Below, in pieces: positions 1 to 10,465 of a stretch of DNA of 64,000 nt. Every line of letters starts with the position of its first letter. Within the stretch, counting starts at the first letter, position 1. Origin of the DNA: Silene latifolia. Taxonomy: Eukaryota > Streptophyta > Magnoliopsida > Caryophyllales > Caryophyllaceae. The stretch is taken from contig NC_133538.1 of the NCBI RefSeq assembly GCF_048544455.1, forward strand, positions 452,179,311 to 452,243,310, written 5' to 3'. Under the pieces are notes generated by a model. It had not been told where the DNA came from. It did not search any database and worked only from the letters and a program-made list of their open reading frames with translations. A program made the position numbers and the translations under genes.

Positions 1-441
1 TCGTCCGTGAAAGTGATGAAATACCTATAGCCTTCTCGTGCGGTGATTGACATAGGTCCACACACATCCGTATGTATGAGTCCTAATAGGTCAGCAGCGC
101 GCATTCCAACACCTTTGAAGGAAATTCGAGTCATCTTACCAATGAGACATGATTCACACGTGCCAAATGATTGAAAATCAAAGGCCGAGATAGCTCCATT
201 CTTTATGAGCTGTTTTACGCGTTTCTTATTAATGTGTCCCATACGGCAGTGCCATAGGTATGTTTGATCTTTGTCACCAACCTTTAACTTCTTATTCATT
301 ACGTGTAATATTTCGGTGGTCTGATCTAAAACATAAATTCCGTTCATGGAGACTGCCTTGCCATAAATCATATCGTGTAATGAGAAAATGCAAGAATTAT
401 TCTCTATTACAAATGAAAAACCAAGTTTGTCAAGTGCGAAA
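1..441 (-). pseudogene. copia pol fragment: GAG-pre-integrase and start of integrase
   Basis: The minus strand is open from about 441 to the window edge in a frame different from gag. Visible features are the GAG-pre-integrase box (MGHINKKRVKQL, near 242-205), the CESC pair of the integrase zinc finger (near 160), and the integrase start LIHTDVCGPMS (near 80-45). The family codes one Gag-Pol polyprotein, so the stop at 442 and the frame change near 440-480 show the polyprotein is broken here. Copy B has a frameshift near 52190 where this copy is open, so the two copies carry different lesions. Confidence 0.75.
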
Positions 442-1644
442 TCAAATAATGTTTTTAGAAAGACTGGGTACATAATAGCAGTTATATAAAAATAACTCAA
501 ATCCGCTAGGAAGCTGGATCACGTATGTTCCCCTCGAGACGGCAGCCACTCGTGCTCCATTCCCGACACGCAGGTCCACCTCACCCTTTACGAGGGGTTC
601 GATGTTTCGGAGCCCCTGCACATGATTACACAGATGAGAACCACAACCAGTATCTAGTACCCAAGTTTCGTAACTTGCGTGGTTAATCTCAATCATATGA
701 ATAAAAGTAGAAGAGGAAGAAGATATACCAACAGGTTTAACGCGACCTGCTTTTATGTCCTCATGGTAAACAGGATATGTACGCCTCCAATGCCCAGTCT
801 TGTGGCAGTGATGGCATTCCATGTTTTCGATCATGCTCTTTGTCGCGCCTGATGAGTTGCTTGCCTCACCAGGCCCACTCTTACCTGATCCCGACTTCTT
901 AAACTTCGGTTTACCTCCCGCTAGGTCTGCCTGAGCTTTGCCCTTACCCTTGCCCTTATTTGACACAACGAGAACATCCTGTTTCAAGCTCCCACTGAAC
1001 TTCATGTCCTTCTCGGTCTGTACGAGAAGGGAGTGTAGTTCATGAGGACTTTTCTTCAAATCATTCATATAGTAATTTGCTCTAAAGAGCGCAAAACCAT
1101 CGTGGAGTGAATGAAGCATGTGGTCAATCACGATGTTCTCGCTGATTTTACAATCAAGCGCCTCCAGTCTCTCGACATTCTCAATCATGCTGAGAATGTG
1201 TGGGCTAACCGGTTGGCCCTTCTGGAGTCTCGCATCAAAGAAGCGAGTGGTATGCTCATAGGTCACGATTCTCGGGTCTTTCGAGAATTCCTTAGTGAGC
1301 GTGGTGAAAATCTTGTTTGCACCTTGGGCTATGAAGCGTTTCTGCAAATTGGATTCCATTGCAAAAATGAGTACGTTTTTAATCGCACCCGCTTCCATGA
1401 CGAAATCGTTATACTTGGCGATCTCGTTAGCTCCAGCCGTGGGACCTGGGTTTGACGGGATGGGCTCATCGAGAATTTGAGCTTCCGTCACCCGGCAAGA
1501 TTCCGTAATGCCGCCTCACATCCGCGAAGTTTGATCCATCATTCTTGATCGAGTTGACCGATTCATCCGATTCATGAAGATCCGAAGCCAGGACTCACGG
1601 TCCAATGTGGCACTTGGCATTGGGTCGTCAGCACGACCAGCCAT
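442..1644 (-). pseudogene. copia gag plus protease start, copy A
   Basis: An open frame of 349 codons covers 1491-442. It holds the UBN2-type gag region, a basic linker (KGKGKGK), a CCHC knuckle (CHHCHKTGHWRRTYPVY, last Cys replaced by Tyr) and the protease active-site region (VLDTGCGSHLCN). The probable gag start is the ATG at 1644, by comparison with the start at 53746 in copy B (both begin MAG); a frameshift near 1495 separates that start from the long frame. The frame ends at a stop after SLSKNII instead of continuing into pol. The loss of a knuckle cysteine and two frame breaks suggest a dead Gag-Pol. Confidence 0.8.
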
Positions 1645-2984
1645 TTTGTTATTAGCAGTTTAAGTGATCGTGATCTACACTGAAAAGAAAGGAAAAACAA
1701 AACGAAATAAGCAACTCATCGAGGTGATTTAAGTCTATTAAAAATTCATTTTAATCGTGTAGACTCATTGCACTTGTATAATTGATCTCCCTCAAGAATA
1801 ATACAAGTGATCCCAAGACTCAATTTCCGTAAATTGATAAGCCAACTGTTTAGCTAGTTCTATCGTTAGAACTCTTGATCGATAGATTTCCGTAAATCCT
1901 ATCTATAGTCCACCATAATCACAGGATCGTACGAGTGACCATAGTGTTGAGATAAAATAGGTCAATCAGTTCCAACTTACCCGACGTAGAAGGGGTCATA
2001 TTATGCCTACCGACGAAGAAGGGATTCATTGGAGTTTGACCTATAAAGACTGTTCTCAATTTTTGTTTATACGAGGAAGATCCCATCAACTTAGTTTTAA
2101 TTCATTTTAAGTGAACGAAAAACTAGCATTACGTGAATGAATTAACTTAGGTGATGGCCTAAATAAAAACATGTGATATCTGTATATCAAAGAAAACTAA
2201 CGCGTGACCTCTATATGAGTCAGTTTTCATGCAATTATTAGGTGGTTTGGTTTTAGGCGGAAAATGATGCAATCTATCGTTACGATAAAATAAATAAAAG
2301 AATGCAAAACGTAAATAAAAATTCCAAGTGTGGCCTATCCTAGTAAACGAACATAATACAACTTTGGAATCCACCGTTGGACCCACGAAGCTTGTCTTGA
2401 TGTTCCATCTTTGTCCATGCAGCGGGAGTGAGCATCCGATCTCCATCTTTGGTCTTCTCAAAAATTACAATTTAAAATTTACAAAATATAAACCTATTTA
2501 CATTCTAAATAAAAACTGTAATTACAAGGAAAAATCCAAAACGGAGATACGAGATCTCAAAATACAACCAAGACCGTGTTCCATCATTACGGTAACACGT
2601 TCTACTAAGGCCACACTATGTTACAACCGTTTGTAAAATAAATACGTAATAAAAAGACATTCAAGGCATTCAAAATAACGATAATTTAAAATGCATCAAC
2701 TAAAACTAAAATTTATTCGTGACATAACTTCGTAATTATGTTAAATTTATCCAAACCACCCTTTTACGATTAAAATTATGTGACAAAACCGCTTCTATCA
2801 TCTTAATTTTAATCCATTACAATCCGTTATTTTAAATTCGCTTTAAAATAACTATCTGGTACGTGAGTGAACCGTTTCACTATCAAGCGAGTGTACTATA
2901 TCCGTATAAAGTACATATTATGGCCAAAAGAAAATTTAAAACAAAAGAAATAAATTTTACACGCTGCCAGAACAAAAATTCCTC

Positions 2985-3275
2985 GATTGAGACACTAAAG
3001 TCCTCGATCGAAGAACAAAAAGGCTCGATCGACTGAAGCTGCCACTCGATCGAGAAGATTGCCAAACAGAAAGTGCTCGATCGACTAAACTAGGGGTCGA
3101 TCGAGGACTTATATTAGCAAACCTGTTCGATCGAGCACGAGGACTTCTCGATCGAACAGATGGGGTTTTAAAACAGGTCGATCGAGTATAACATGTACTC
3201 GATCGAGCAACAACAAGTCAGAAAAGCTCTCGATCGATTAGAAATCCACTCGATCGAGACCAAAAACAGTTCTGA
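2985..3275. repeat. TCGATCGA palindrome array in copia copy A leader
   Basis: About 11 exact TCGATCGA cores plus one variant (TCGATTGA) occur in 290 bp, most extended to CTCGATCGAG or one base off it. The DNA between cores is not repeated, so this is not a simple tandem repeat. Copy B has a matching array (55082-55352) in which most core positions are kept but the linkers and outer bases differ. An 8-bp palindrome is expected about once per 65 kb in random sequence, so this density is striking. Confidence 0.85.
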
Positions 3276-3536
3276 AAATTAAAAACCCTCGTGAAAACAT
3301 TTGTCAAAACAAAACCAAAGGTGATTTTGATCTAATACGTATAAAATCAAAACAACAATTTGACAAAACCTTAACATATTGCTATAATTTCCGTATAAAA
3401 TAACAATATGCATAAAACAGATCGAAAACAGACACGAAACAGCCGTGAAACACATGAGGCCGCACGGTTTTCGAGACAATAAAAATCGTTTCAAATCGTT
3501 TTTATAAAAATCACAATGAAAAATATACGTGGCCTC

Positions 3537-3548
3537 GCTCTGATACCA
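3537..3548 (-). other. Primer-binding site, initiator tRNA-Met type (copy A)
   Basis: The minus strand reads TGGTATCAGAGC two bases inside the 5' LTR. This is the usual plant copia primer site, complementary to the 3' end of initiator tRNA-Met. It fixes the orientation of the element and the LTR edge at 3551. Confidence 0.9.
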
Positions 3549-3550
3549 CT

Positions 3551-4385
3551 TGTGGGGAAATATCCGTAAAATTCCCTTAAAATTTAGGACTATAACGTAT
3601 TTTTAACATGTGATTATCGTCATAAAACATAAATTCAAGAGAAACGATAAGGAATAAGAATCAACCTCGGGTCCTTGGTGAATTCGGCCTAAGAACAGAA
3701 ATCAAAGTAGATTTCCTCCTAATCGTTGCACCCAAGACCGTCTGAGACTATGCCCCTTGTGCTAGAAAGTACTCTCTAATTGCCTTGCAATATTGAGAGA
3801 GTTTATGTGAGGTTTTTCGATGTGAGATCTAGGTTTCAGAGTGAATGCCTCCAAAACCTAATTTTCTGTAAAATGAAAATGCTTAGGTCAAAAGGAGAGA
3901 GAGCCTAATTTCACAAACATAAGTCAATAATTTCAATTATGTATCCCAATTATATGTGTATAAACTCGAATCAACAATTCGTCAACCGTAATTTAATCCG
4001 TATTAAATAATTATCTCAACATCGCGTTTGAATAATTATTAGTCAATAACTCCGACTAACTGCTTAGTCATATTAGGCATCAACATGACTGTATTTTCAT
4101 ACTGTCACATCTCTCAAACGTATCCTATAGGTGTGACTTTTAGGGACCAGTTGATCACCGCCATCTGTATGACAATAACGTCAAACTTATCTAGCAAGCC
4201 AACCGTTATTGATAAACGTGGATCAACTGATAATAATATAAAAGTATGCCCTTTGATCCTTTTAGAGATTTATAAGTCCTTGCACTAACTGTAGAGGACA
4301 CCAGCCCCAACAAGCTCCCACTTGTCCGTACAAGTGTACGTGCAATGACGTTATCCGCACTCACTGGAGGACACAAGCTCCAACA
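3551..4385 (-). repeat. 5' LTR of copia copy A
   Basis: 835 bp from TGTGGGG to CTCCAACA on the plus strand. It is homologous to the 996-bp LTRs of copy B but has internal deletions and extends 73 bp past the point (4312) that corresponds to the copy B LTR end. Right of 4385 the sequence changes at once to LINE coding sequence, so 4385 is the real edge here. Confidence 0.85.
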
Positions 4386-5019
4386 GCGAAATGGGATAAT
4401 CTTTTAGGGTGAGGTTTTTCATCCGCGGAGGTTTCTTAATGAATGGACTAGAGTGGTGGAGTTGACTGATCAGGCAGTCAATAAAGCAATGGAGGAGAAG
4501 GAGAGTAGGACTGCTAGTTCGTATTCCCCCATGGATAATCAGATCTTGGAAATATGAGATAGTAAGCTGATATGTGTGGTGGGGATTTCTGGTTCATGTG
4601 CTAATGTCAGGGTTATGGTGGATGCGCGAAGAAAGAGTAATACGTCTGTCGGCATTGGATGAGTGGCTTTTGAGGAAATAGGGGATTGTATCTTTGAAGG
4701 TTGCCGAAAAATCAAAGCGGAATCAGCACTGCAAGCCGAAGCCCTTGGTATTCGGGAAGTACTCCTTTGGGCGAGGCAACGAGCTTTATAGCACTTTTAG
4801 TTTCTTCAGATTGCCTTTCACTAATTTTTTTTTTTGCAGCTGTCGAGAGAGCGCATCCTCTCACAAAAGAGCTTCTTGATGACATCCAATGTTTATTTTC
4901 ATATTTTCATTGTTTATCGTTTAGTTATATCCCTAGATCATTTAATTGTATTACTATCGCCTTGCTTGTAAGGCTATGATTAGCTAGGATATCTTCCTTT
5001 ACGGCGGCCCAAAAAAAAA
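4386..5019 (+). mobile_element. LINE fragment 1 (3' end, decayed RNase H region)
   Basis: Decayed plus-strand LINE 3' end. Short coding blocks resemble the C-terminal RNase H domain of plant L1 ORF2: RVMVDARRKSNTSVGIG near 4610-4660 and ESALQAEALGIREVLLWA near 4719-4772, with stops and frameshifts between. It ends ttcctttacggcggcc followed by nine A (5011-5019). The same blocks and the same 3' end sequence occur in the LINE at 5094-6790, so both are one family. The left end is cut by the copia LTR. Confidence 0.75.
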
Positions 5020-5093
5020 GATGATAAAGACAACAGAAGGCTCACTCACCAAAATCAAACACAATTAAGCAAACAAAACAAACACACAGCATA
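5020..5093 (+). other. Short unique stretch, possible 5' leader of the BAG8-like gene
   Basis: A 74-bp A/C-rich stretch between two LINE insertions. Its composition, with runs such as caaaacaaacacacagc, is that of a plant 5' untranslated leader. If the LINE at 5094-6790 is removed, it joins to the 20 bases before the BAG8-like start codon. This is inference from composition and position only. Confidence 0.35.
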
Positions 5094-6790
5094 ATTTTGG
5101 TGGGCGGGATGCAAGATGGGGAATAATATTCACTGGTGTAGCAAAAATTTCCTGAGATTACCTAAGAGTGCGGGCGGGCTAGGAATCAGAAATGTCGAAT
5201 GTCTCAACCAAGCTTTGCTGGCCAAGCACGGATGGAGAATTGTCTCTGGGGAGAATTCTTTATTCAGCAGAATCTTCAGGCAAAAATTGTTTCGTTCTCA
5301 GGTTTTCCAACATGACATGCGCCCCATTAGCGGTTCTGGCAGTTCGTGGGGCATTCGTAGCATTTTACACGGGCTGTCTTTTGTTCTGGATAACATTGGT
5401 TGGAAGATCGGGACGGATTCGAGGCTGAATGTGTGGACCTCTAGATGAGTGGGGGGAAAGTGTCCGGAACCGAAGGGTATATGGCTTGAGCTGAACCATA
5501 GCCATATGGCACAGTTGCAGGTAAGGAACCTTCTTCAACAGAATGGAAAGTGGGATACTGCTTTTATTAAGTCCGTGTTCGAGGATGAGTGGGCAACTCG
5601 AATTCTTGCCATCCCATCAAGCGAAATCAGATTGAGGGATACGATTTTCTGGCCATACACGAAGGCCGGGATCTTTACTGTCAAGAGCGGATATGGACTT
5701 ATTTTTAATAGGTACATGGCCACAAGAGGCACCAGTACAGACAGATCAAGAATCAATGATCGGGGGAGGGAGTTCTGTAGGAAAACGCTATGGCATTTAC
5801 CACTCCCTATGGTTTGGAAAATACTTCTCTGGAAGATCATTGTAAAGGCTTTGCCTACCGGGAGTGAGTTCCATAAACGTAAGCTGGATGTTGAACCTTA
5901 CTGTAGTATGTGCAGAGGCGATAAAAAATGCATTGAAACTTTGGAATATCTCTTTCGCGACTGTAGCCTCGCTCGAAGACTCTGGGCGGGATCAACTCTA
6001 GGCATCCGGGTAGAAAATGCTGCAGGTATTTCGATCTCGGACTGGATATATGACTGGATAAGATACTTGTCCACTACTGAAGGGGGAGAAGAAATTTTGA
6101 TTACCTTTGTGGCAGTCCTGTGGGGTTTGTGGTCGCTAAGGAACAATGTCATTTTCCAGAATTTGGATTTAAACCTGTTCACGATAACGGGATGTTTTTA
6201 TAATTCCATTCGGGAGAAAATACAAATGTTGTGTAACTCCGCACCTACAAAGCAACCCCTGTCATTGTTACAAAACTCCGAAGAAGGTTCGTCACATGAA
6301 GATAGGGAGGCCATTCGCAATGGACACCCCGTCCGCCTTATTGGAAATCACAGCAATTGCGCGGTGGTAAGGATCAAAGTGGATGCTAGCTGGGTACGGG
6401 GTTTTGTTGCGGCGGTAGGTTGGATTGCTTTCGACCATACGGGAAAGGAACTCGAGAGGAGGAAGGTTCGCTGAATCGGCTTTGCAAGCAGAAGCACTAG
6501 GAGTCAGAGATGTTTTGGTATGGGCCCAGGAGAAGAAGTTTCTTCACATTGACTTATCGTCTGACTGTTTGCAGCTTATCAATCAAATTGCAGGGCTTGA
6601 CAAGGAGGATCACATGATTGCGGGGCTTCTTGCGGATCTTCGTGATCGACTTAGTTTCTTTCATTGCTTGAGTCTTAATTTTATTCTGAGACGTCTGAAT
6701 GTTATAGCGCATGGGTTGGCTAAACAAGCCATGCGATTGTAACACCCTTCCTTTACAGCTGTCAAAAAAAAAAAAAAAAAAAAAAAAAAA
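5094..6790 (+). mobile_element. LINE 2, 5'-truncated, with 27-A tail
   Basis: Plus-strand L1-type LINE starting inside ORF2 at a block reading FWWAG and ending in a run of 27 A (6764-6790). It contains the end of the RT/thumb region, the zf-RVT domain and the RNase H domain. The long A tail suggests a fairly recent insertion, but the frame is already broken. No clear target-site duplication was found. It lies 20 bp upstream of the start codon of the BAG8-like pseudogene. Confidence 0.85.
5096..6742 (+). pseudogene. LINE 2 ORF2 C-terminal part (zf-RVT, RNase H)
   Basis: Three open pieces follow one another. 5116-5448 has the block LPKSAGGLGIRNVECLNQALL, typical of the region after the RT palm. 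5449-6474 has the zf-RVT domain (RKTLWHLPLPMVWKILLWK near residue 122, CSMCRGD near 153, ETLEYLFRDCSLARRLW). 6425-6742 has the RNase H C-terminus (ALGVRDVLVWAQ, IDLSSDCLQLINQI). The RNase H start (VRIKVDASW) ends the second piece, so a frameshift near 6440-6470 divides the RNase H domain. A TGA separates the first two pieces. Confidence 0.8.
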
Positions 6791-7706
6791 CTTTTCACAC
6801 CCCATATCCCATGGCCTTCCACCACCACAACAACCACCCCTACCACCACCTAAACCACCACTCCAGCACCACAACATGCTGCTGCAATCACCCACCGCCA
6901 CAACAACCACCACACTATTCTTCATCATCTTCATTTGATCCGTTTGTTATTGCAACAATAGTCTCTCAAATCCTCCAATCTCAAACTCCACCTCCTCATT
7001 ACACCATTAATCCCACCTCCATTTCCACTAATCACACCAACCATGTTCACCATTCTCCCCATTTTCTCACTTCTCTTGTTCATCGTATTGATAATCTTGA
7101 ATCTTCACTTCTTCATTTATCGTCGAATAATTTGAATCCGTTTTTTATTTAAAGAATTCTTCTTTTTTTGTTAAAGATGCTGCTGCTAGAGTTAATCACA
7201 TTTTAGAGCTTTTCTTGTTCGTAGATCTAGGGTTCTTAGGCAGATTAAAGTTTTTGCTAATGTTAAATCGAGTTTGAATAGGATTAAATCTTAGTTTTCT
7301 GATCATGGTTTTGTTGATTTTGATTTTCTTTCTCATAGTGCTATGGATTTGCTTGTCAGGGTTGACTATTCAGGTAAAGTTTTGATTTTTTGACTTTGTT
7401 TTTTGGGGTGTTTTTTGACGATCGTTGTGATATTGGTTTGTGCATAGTCAATTGTTTACGGTTTTTGTGTGGGATACTTTAATCAAAAGTAAATAAATAA
7501 TTGAGATGGATGGAGTAATTCGTAATTTATCTAGTATAAAAGCTAGGTTTTTCTTACTTTTTTATTGATCCCTTTTTTTTAGGGGTTGAAAAAACTTTTA
7601 TTTAGGTAAGGCCCTCCATGTAAAATTACATATTTTTAATCTCTCCCCTCCTTTTACTAATTCCTAATTCTACTTCAAATGTGGGTTGCACAGGAAGTTT
7701 AATAAC

Positions 7707-7949
7707 AAATCTAGCTAAAATAGATTAATGTAAAATTTCCAAGAAAAACATGTTTTTTTACTATACGCAAATTAAAGTTGTATTACTTACAAAATTTCTT
7801 TTATTTCTTAAATCAATTAAGGGATATAATAAATCTAGCTAAAATAGATTAATGTAAAATTTCCAAGAAAAACATGTTTTTTTACTATACGCAAATTAAA
7901 GTTGTATTACTTACAAAATTTCTTTTATTTCTTAAATCAATTAAGGGAT
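7707..7949. repeat. Perfect 124-bp tandem duplication
   Basis: Two head-to-tail copies of a 124-bp unit, 7707-7830 and 7831-7949 (the second lacks the last few bases), starting aaatctagctaaaatag. I saw no mismatch between them, so the duplication is recent compared with the surrounding decay. Confidence 0.9.
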
Positions 7950-8549
7950 GACTAACCAATTACAAGAGATATAAACGAAAACGTATTTTAATAATTTGAT
8001 GTTGATGGTGGATATCGAAAAATAAATGTAAACTAATAATCAATGGACTATACAACATATGACAAAATAGTATACCGAGTCTTCATCCTTTATTGTAAAA
8101 AAAATTAAATACATAAAATAACCGATCTATTTATTTCAATTTTTGACCAAAAAAATTAAAATTACCAACTAAAATGAGTACTTTTTTCACCATGCATTTA
8201 TTTTAGTGCCGTAACTTTAGATTTGTGAAGTAGGAATGACTAATGAGGTGAAGATGATAAGTAGATTGGATGGGGGTGAAGAGAGCAAAAAGGGTAAGAG
8301 TAAACATAATTGAATATTGTGTTGGGGGGTAATTTAGGGTATGAATAGTAGTATGAATTATGATGGACATGAGCTACAGACTTACACTGATTCGTCCAAA
8401 TTTTGGTTGGTTTAGGCCTAGCTTACTAATCAATTTTTATAAAAAAAAACAATTAATTTATAGTATCTTTGTTAATTATTCCGTTGATTTCTTAAATATG
8501 AGTCATGAGTCATTGTTAATGCAACTTTTACGATAATGAGCATTTTTTG

Positions 8550-8551
<2 letters not shown>

Positions 8552-8587
<36 letters not shown>
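8552..8587. repeat. ATT trinucleotide microsatellite
   Basis: About 12 uninterrupted ATT repeats inside the BAG8-like intron. Confidence 0.9.
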
Positions 8588-8868
8588 GTGTTTAAATTTA
8601 TTTATTTAAATTTCAGTATATTTTGTTATCATTATATTCATTGAATAAGTATACTTTTATTCAACTTAATTCTAATAATAAGATGTGGAGTAGAAATTAA
8701 ATCATTTGGTCAAGTAATTGAATATTCAATCCCATGCAATTATCTAAACTATTTTCAATACTTATTCATTTAGTCAAGTTATTGAATATTCGACTATAAA
8801 TTATATCCGCACTGATTTAAAATTATGATATTATACGTTATCATTATATATCTTATCATTTAAAGTAA

Positions 8869-8900
8869 CCCGTGCATTTTTTGCACGGGATTAAAACTAG
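8869..8900 (+). mobile_element. Helitron-like 3' terminus
   Basis: A perfect 8-bp stem (CCCGTGCA / TGCACGGG) with a 5-T loop is followed 7 bases later by CTAG and a T. A GC-rich hairpin just before CTRR-T is the 3' signature of plant Helitrons. The 5' end is uncertain; a TC start near 7529 (tctagtataaaagctagg) is possible. No Rep/helicase coding sequence is present, so any element is non-autonomous. Confidence 0.55.
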
Positions 8901-9897
8901 TGTAGAGGAGATTTTGGGTTGGGGGATCAAGGGTATTGGTCGAAACAGCTCAAAATCTTATTTGAGACCGTATTAAGCAAGCTTAAGACGGACTCTTTTC
9001 AAGCTATATGGTTCATTTAATGCTTGTTATAGTGAGTCAGTGACTATGTTGTAATGTTAAGACGGTTTTAAGCGAGAGTAAATCAACTGACTCGGGTTAG
9101 TTTTTGTGTGTGATATAATGTTTTTTCTGATTCAGTTCACGGGTGTGTTGTGTAGGGTGAGGATCAGATGATTAGGGATAGTAAGAAATCGGTAACCCGG
9201 AGATTGTTCAGTTTTTGGAATTGATTGATGGTGTTTGTGTGAAAAGGCATCACGTGATGACTAGGAAAATCAAAACTACGGGGTTGATGAGGAATGATAA
9301 AGCCAGAAGTGGTCATGATGGTAGGGGTTATTCCGAGCGTGCTGGGGGATTTAAGGGCCGAAATGTGGATAATGAGAAGAAACTAATCGCGAATTTGAAG
9401 GAGAGGGTTGAGAGGATAGGGAAGATATCTAAGGCACTCGAGGCAGATGAGGTAGTAGATGATGAAATGCAAGGATTTGAGCACACTGGTGATGCAAATG
9501 ATGGTAATTTTGTTCATGGTATAACCAAATATGGTCTTAATAATGGGGTAAATTTGAATAAGAGGGCGCCACTCTCGGATGGTAAAAAAGGTGTTTGCTT
9601 TGTTGAGGATGGGAAGACGGTTAGGGTTTATAATGTTGATGGGACAAGATGAGTGCTGCCCGAGATATGGAGGAAATCGAGGAGTCTACCAAGGTTAGGG
9701 AAGAAGAAGACGAGGAAGAGGAAGCTCAGAGCGATGGGCAACAATCAACACAAGGTAGTGAAGATGTGACGAGTAGTAAGAGCTATGATTTCGATGGCAT
9801 TGACAACGATGACAAAGAGTTCACTTTTCCTCCCCATGAACCTTTGAAGGGCGGAGCAAGAGCTGAATTTTCAACGAGGAAACCTGGTGTGGTGTGA

Positions 9898-10323
9898 AAA
9901 TTGCTGGACTGTAAGCGAGTTTGATAATCTTAAAACTGTTATTGTTAGTGCAGTGGAACAATGGTTTTGTGTAAGTTGTAGTTTTGATTTTGTATGAACT
10001 GTTTCATTGAATTTTTGTGTAGTATGAGCATTGTATGGACTTTTGCGGCTTCGCCATGCTCTTACTGTTGGTGATTGAATGTACCAGTTAAACCTGTTGC
10101 TTGTAAGATGTAACCTGACTTTTGTCTATCTAGTTTAGTTTAGCTATGGCCTATCCTTCATTAATTATTTTGTACATTTCTAAGGTATTCCTACACTTGT
10201 ATATTGCAAGTGCTATGTTTATGTCACTTTTATGTTACCCTGGCATGAAAGACTCTTCTTCTGGTGTAAACTTCGGACTGAGATACTTAGGAGTGCGTTA
10301 AAATACAAAAATAAGAACGAAAG
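9898..10323. other. Non-coding, 3' flank of the BAG8-like remnant
   Basis: Probable former 3' untranslated and downstream sequence. T-rich runs and several possible polyadenylation contexts are present, but no gene, repeat or element end was recognised before the copia LTR at 10324. Confidence 0.4.
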
Positions 10324-10458
10324 TGTTAAAATGTGTAATGTATTATAAGGGTAAAATGTGTGTTGTTTGTATTGCCAATCATAAGACGTATAAATACAAG
10401 AGAATGGAAACGGGATAAATAAACCCTAAGTAGTAATGGGCCGAAGTCCGGCCTAATA
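10324..10458 (-). repeat. 3' LTR of copia C
   Basis: 135 bp, TGTTAAAATG to GGCCTAATA on the plus strand. A minus-strand purine tract (GTTTGAGGGGGGA) abuts it at 10459-10471 and is the polypurine tract. Confidence 0.95.
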
Positions 10459-10465
10459 TCCCCCC

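Larger units (their letters stand above)
1645..3550 (-). other. copia copy A untranslated leader between 5' LTR and gag
   Basis: This is about 1.9 kb without a convincing coding frame, matching 53747-55793 in copy B along its length. Seen in order on the minus strand from the LTR are the primer-binding site, about 250 bp of AT-rich DNA, the TCGATCGA array (2985-3275), and about 1.3 kb of AT-rich sequence before gag. Short frames on both strands here have no recognisable domains and are not conserved as frames between the two copies. Confidence 0.7.
1..4385 (-). mobile_element. Ty1/copia LTR retrotransposon, copy A (5' portion, cut by window edge)
   Basis: The element reads right to left: 5' LTR (3551-4385), a primer-binding site next to it, a long leader, gag (about 1644-442), then the start of pol up to base 1, where the window ends. 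The same order and close sequence similarity recur at 48077-56789 (copy B); base 1 matches about 52096 there. The LTR starts TG and ends CA. The flank right of the LTR is LINE sequence, so the element sits inside the LINE fragment at 4386-5019. The other LTR and the target-site duplication lie outside the window; the expected duplication is gcgaa. Confidence 0.9.
7374..9155 (+). other. Intron of the BAG8-like remnant, loaded with repeats
   Basis: A 1.8-kb AT-rich intron with a GTAAAG donor and a TGTAG acceptor. It contains the 124-bp tandem duplication (7707-7949), an ATT microsatellite, and a Helitron-like 3' end at 8900. Near 8950-9090 are short inverted pieces of an agacggttttaagc-type MITE. 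No coding content was seen. Confidence 0.55.
6811..9897 (+). pseudogene. BAG8-like gene remnant (IQ motif and BAG domain), decayed
   Basis: Plant BAG proteins are Hsp70 co-chaperone regulators; the BAG8 type has a Pro/His-rich N-terminus, an IQ (calmodulin-binding) motif and a BAG domain. Exon 1 (6811-7373) starts MAFHHHNNHP and holds VIATIVSQILQSQ and LTSLVHRIDNLESSL. It then shows KDAAARV, where a short deletion shifts the frame inside the IQ motif (RRSRVLRQIK follows in another frame), and later an in-frame TAG. A GT donor follows at 7374; the AG acceptor is at 9155. Exon 2 starts with QMIRDSKKSV, loses the frame near 9204, then gives FLELIDGVCVKRHHVM in another frame (open to 9652) and a last frame change near 9650 into an acidic tail (EEEDEEEEAQSDGQQS) ending at 9897. 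At least four lesions in conserved parts argue for a pseudogene. The family call rests on recognition of these blocks without a search. Confidence 0.65.

Noticed and set aside
2985..3275. CRISPR-like array of short repeats with unique spacers
   Set aside because: Spacing is irregular, the repeat is only 8-10 bp, the DNA is clearly plant, and the arrays lie inside retrotransposons.
4085..4288. 67-codon frame repeated at 48845-49048
   Set aside because: The frame lies in the copia LTR in both places; similarity reflects the LTR, not a gene.
6554..6934. Minus-strand frame with poly-Phe and Gly/Val runs
   Set aside because: Antisense to the LINE RNase H, its poly-A tail and the BAG8-like N-terminus.
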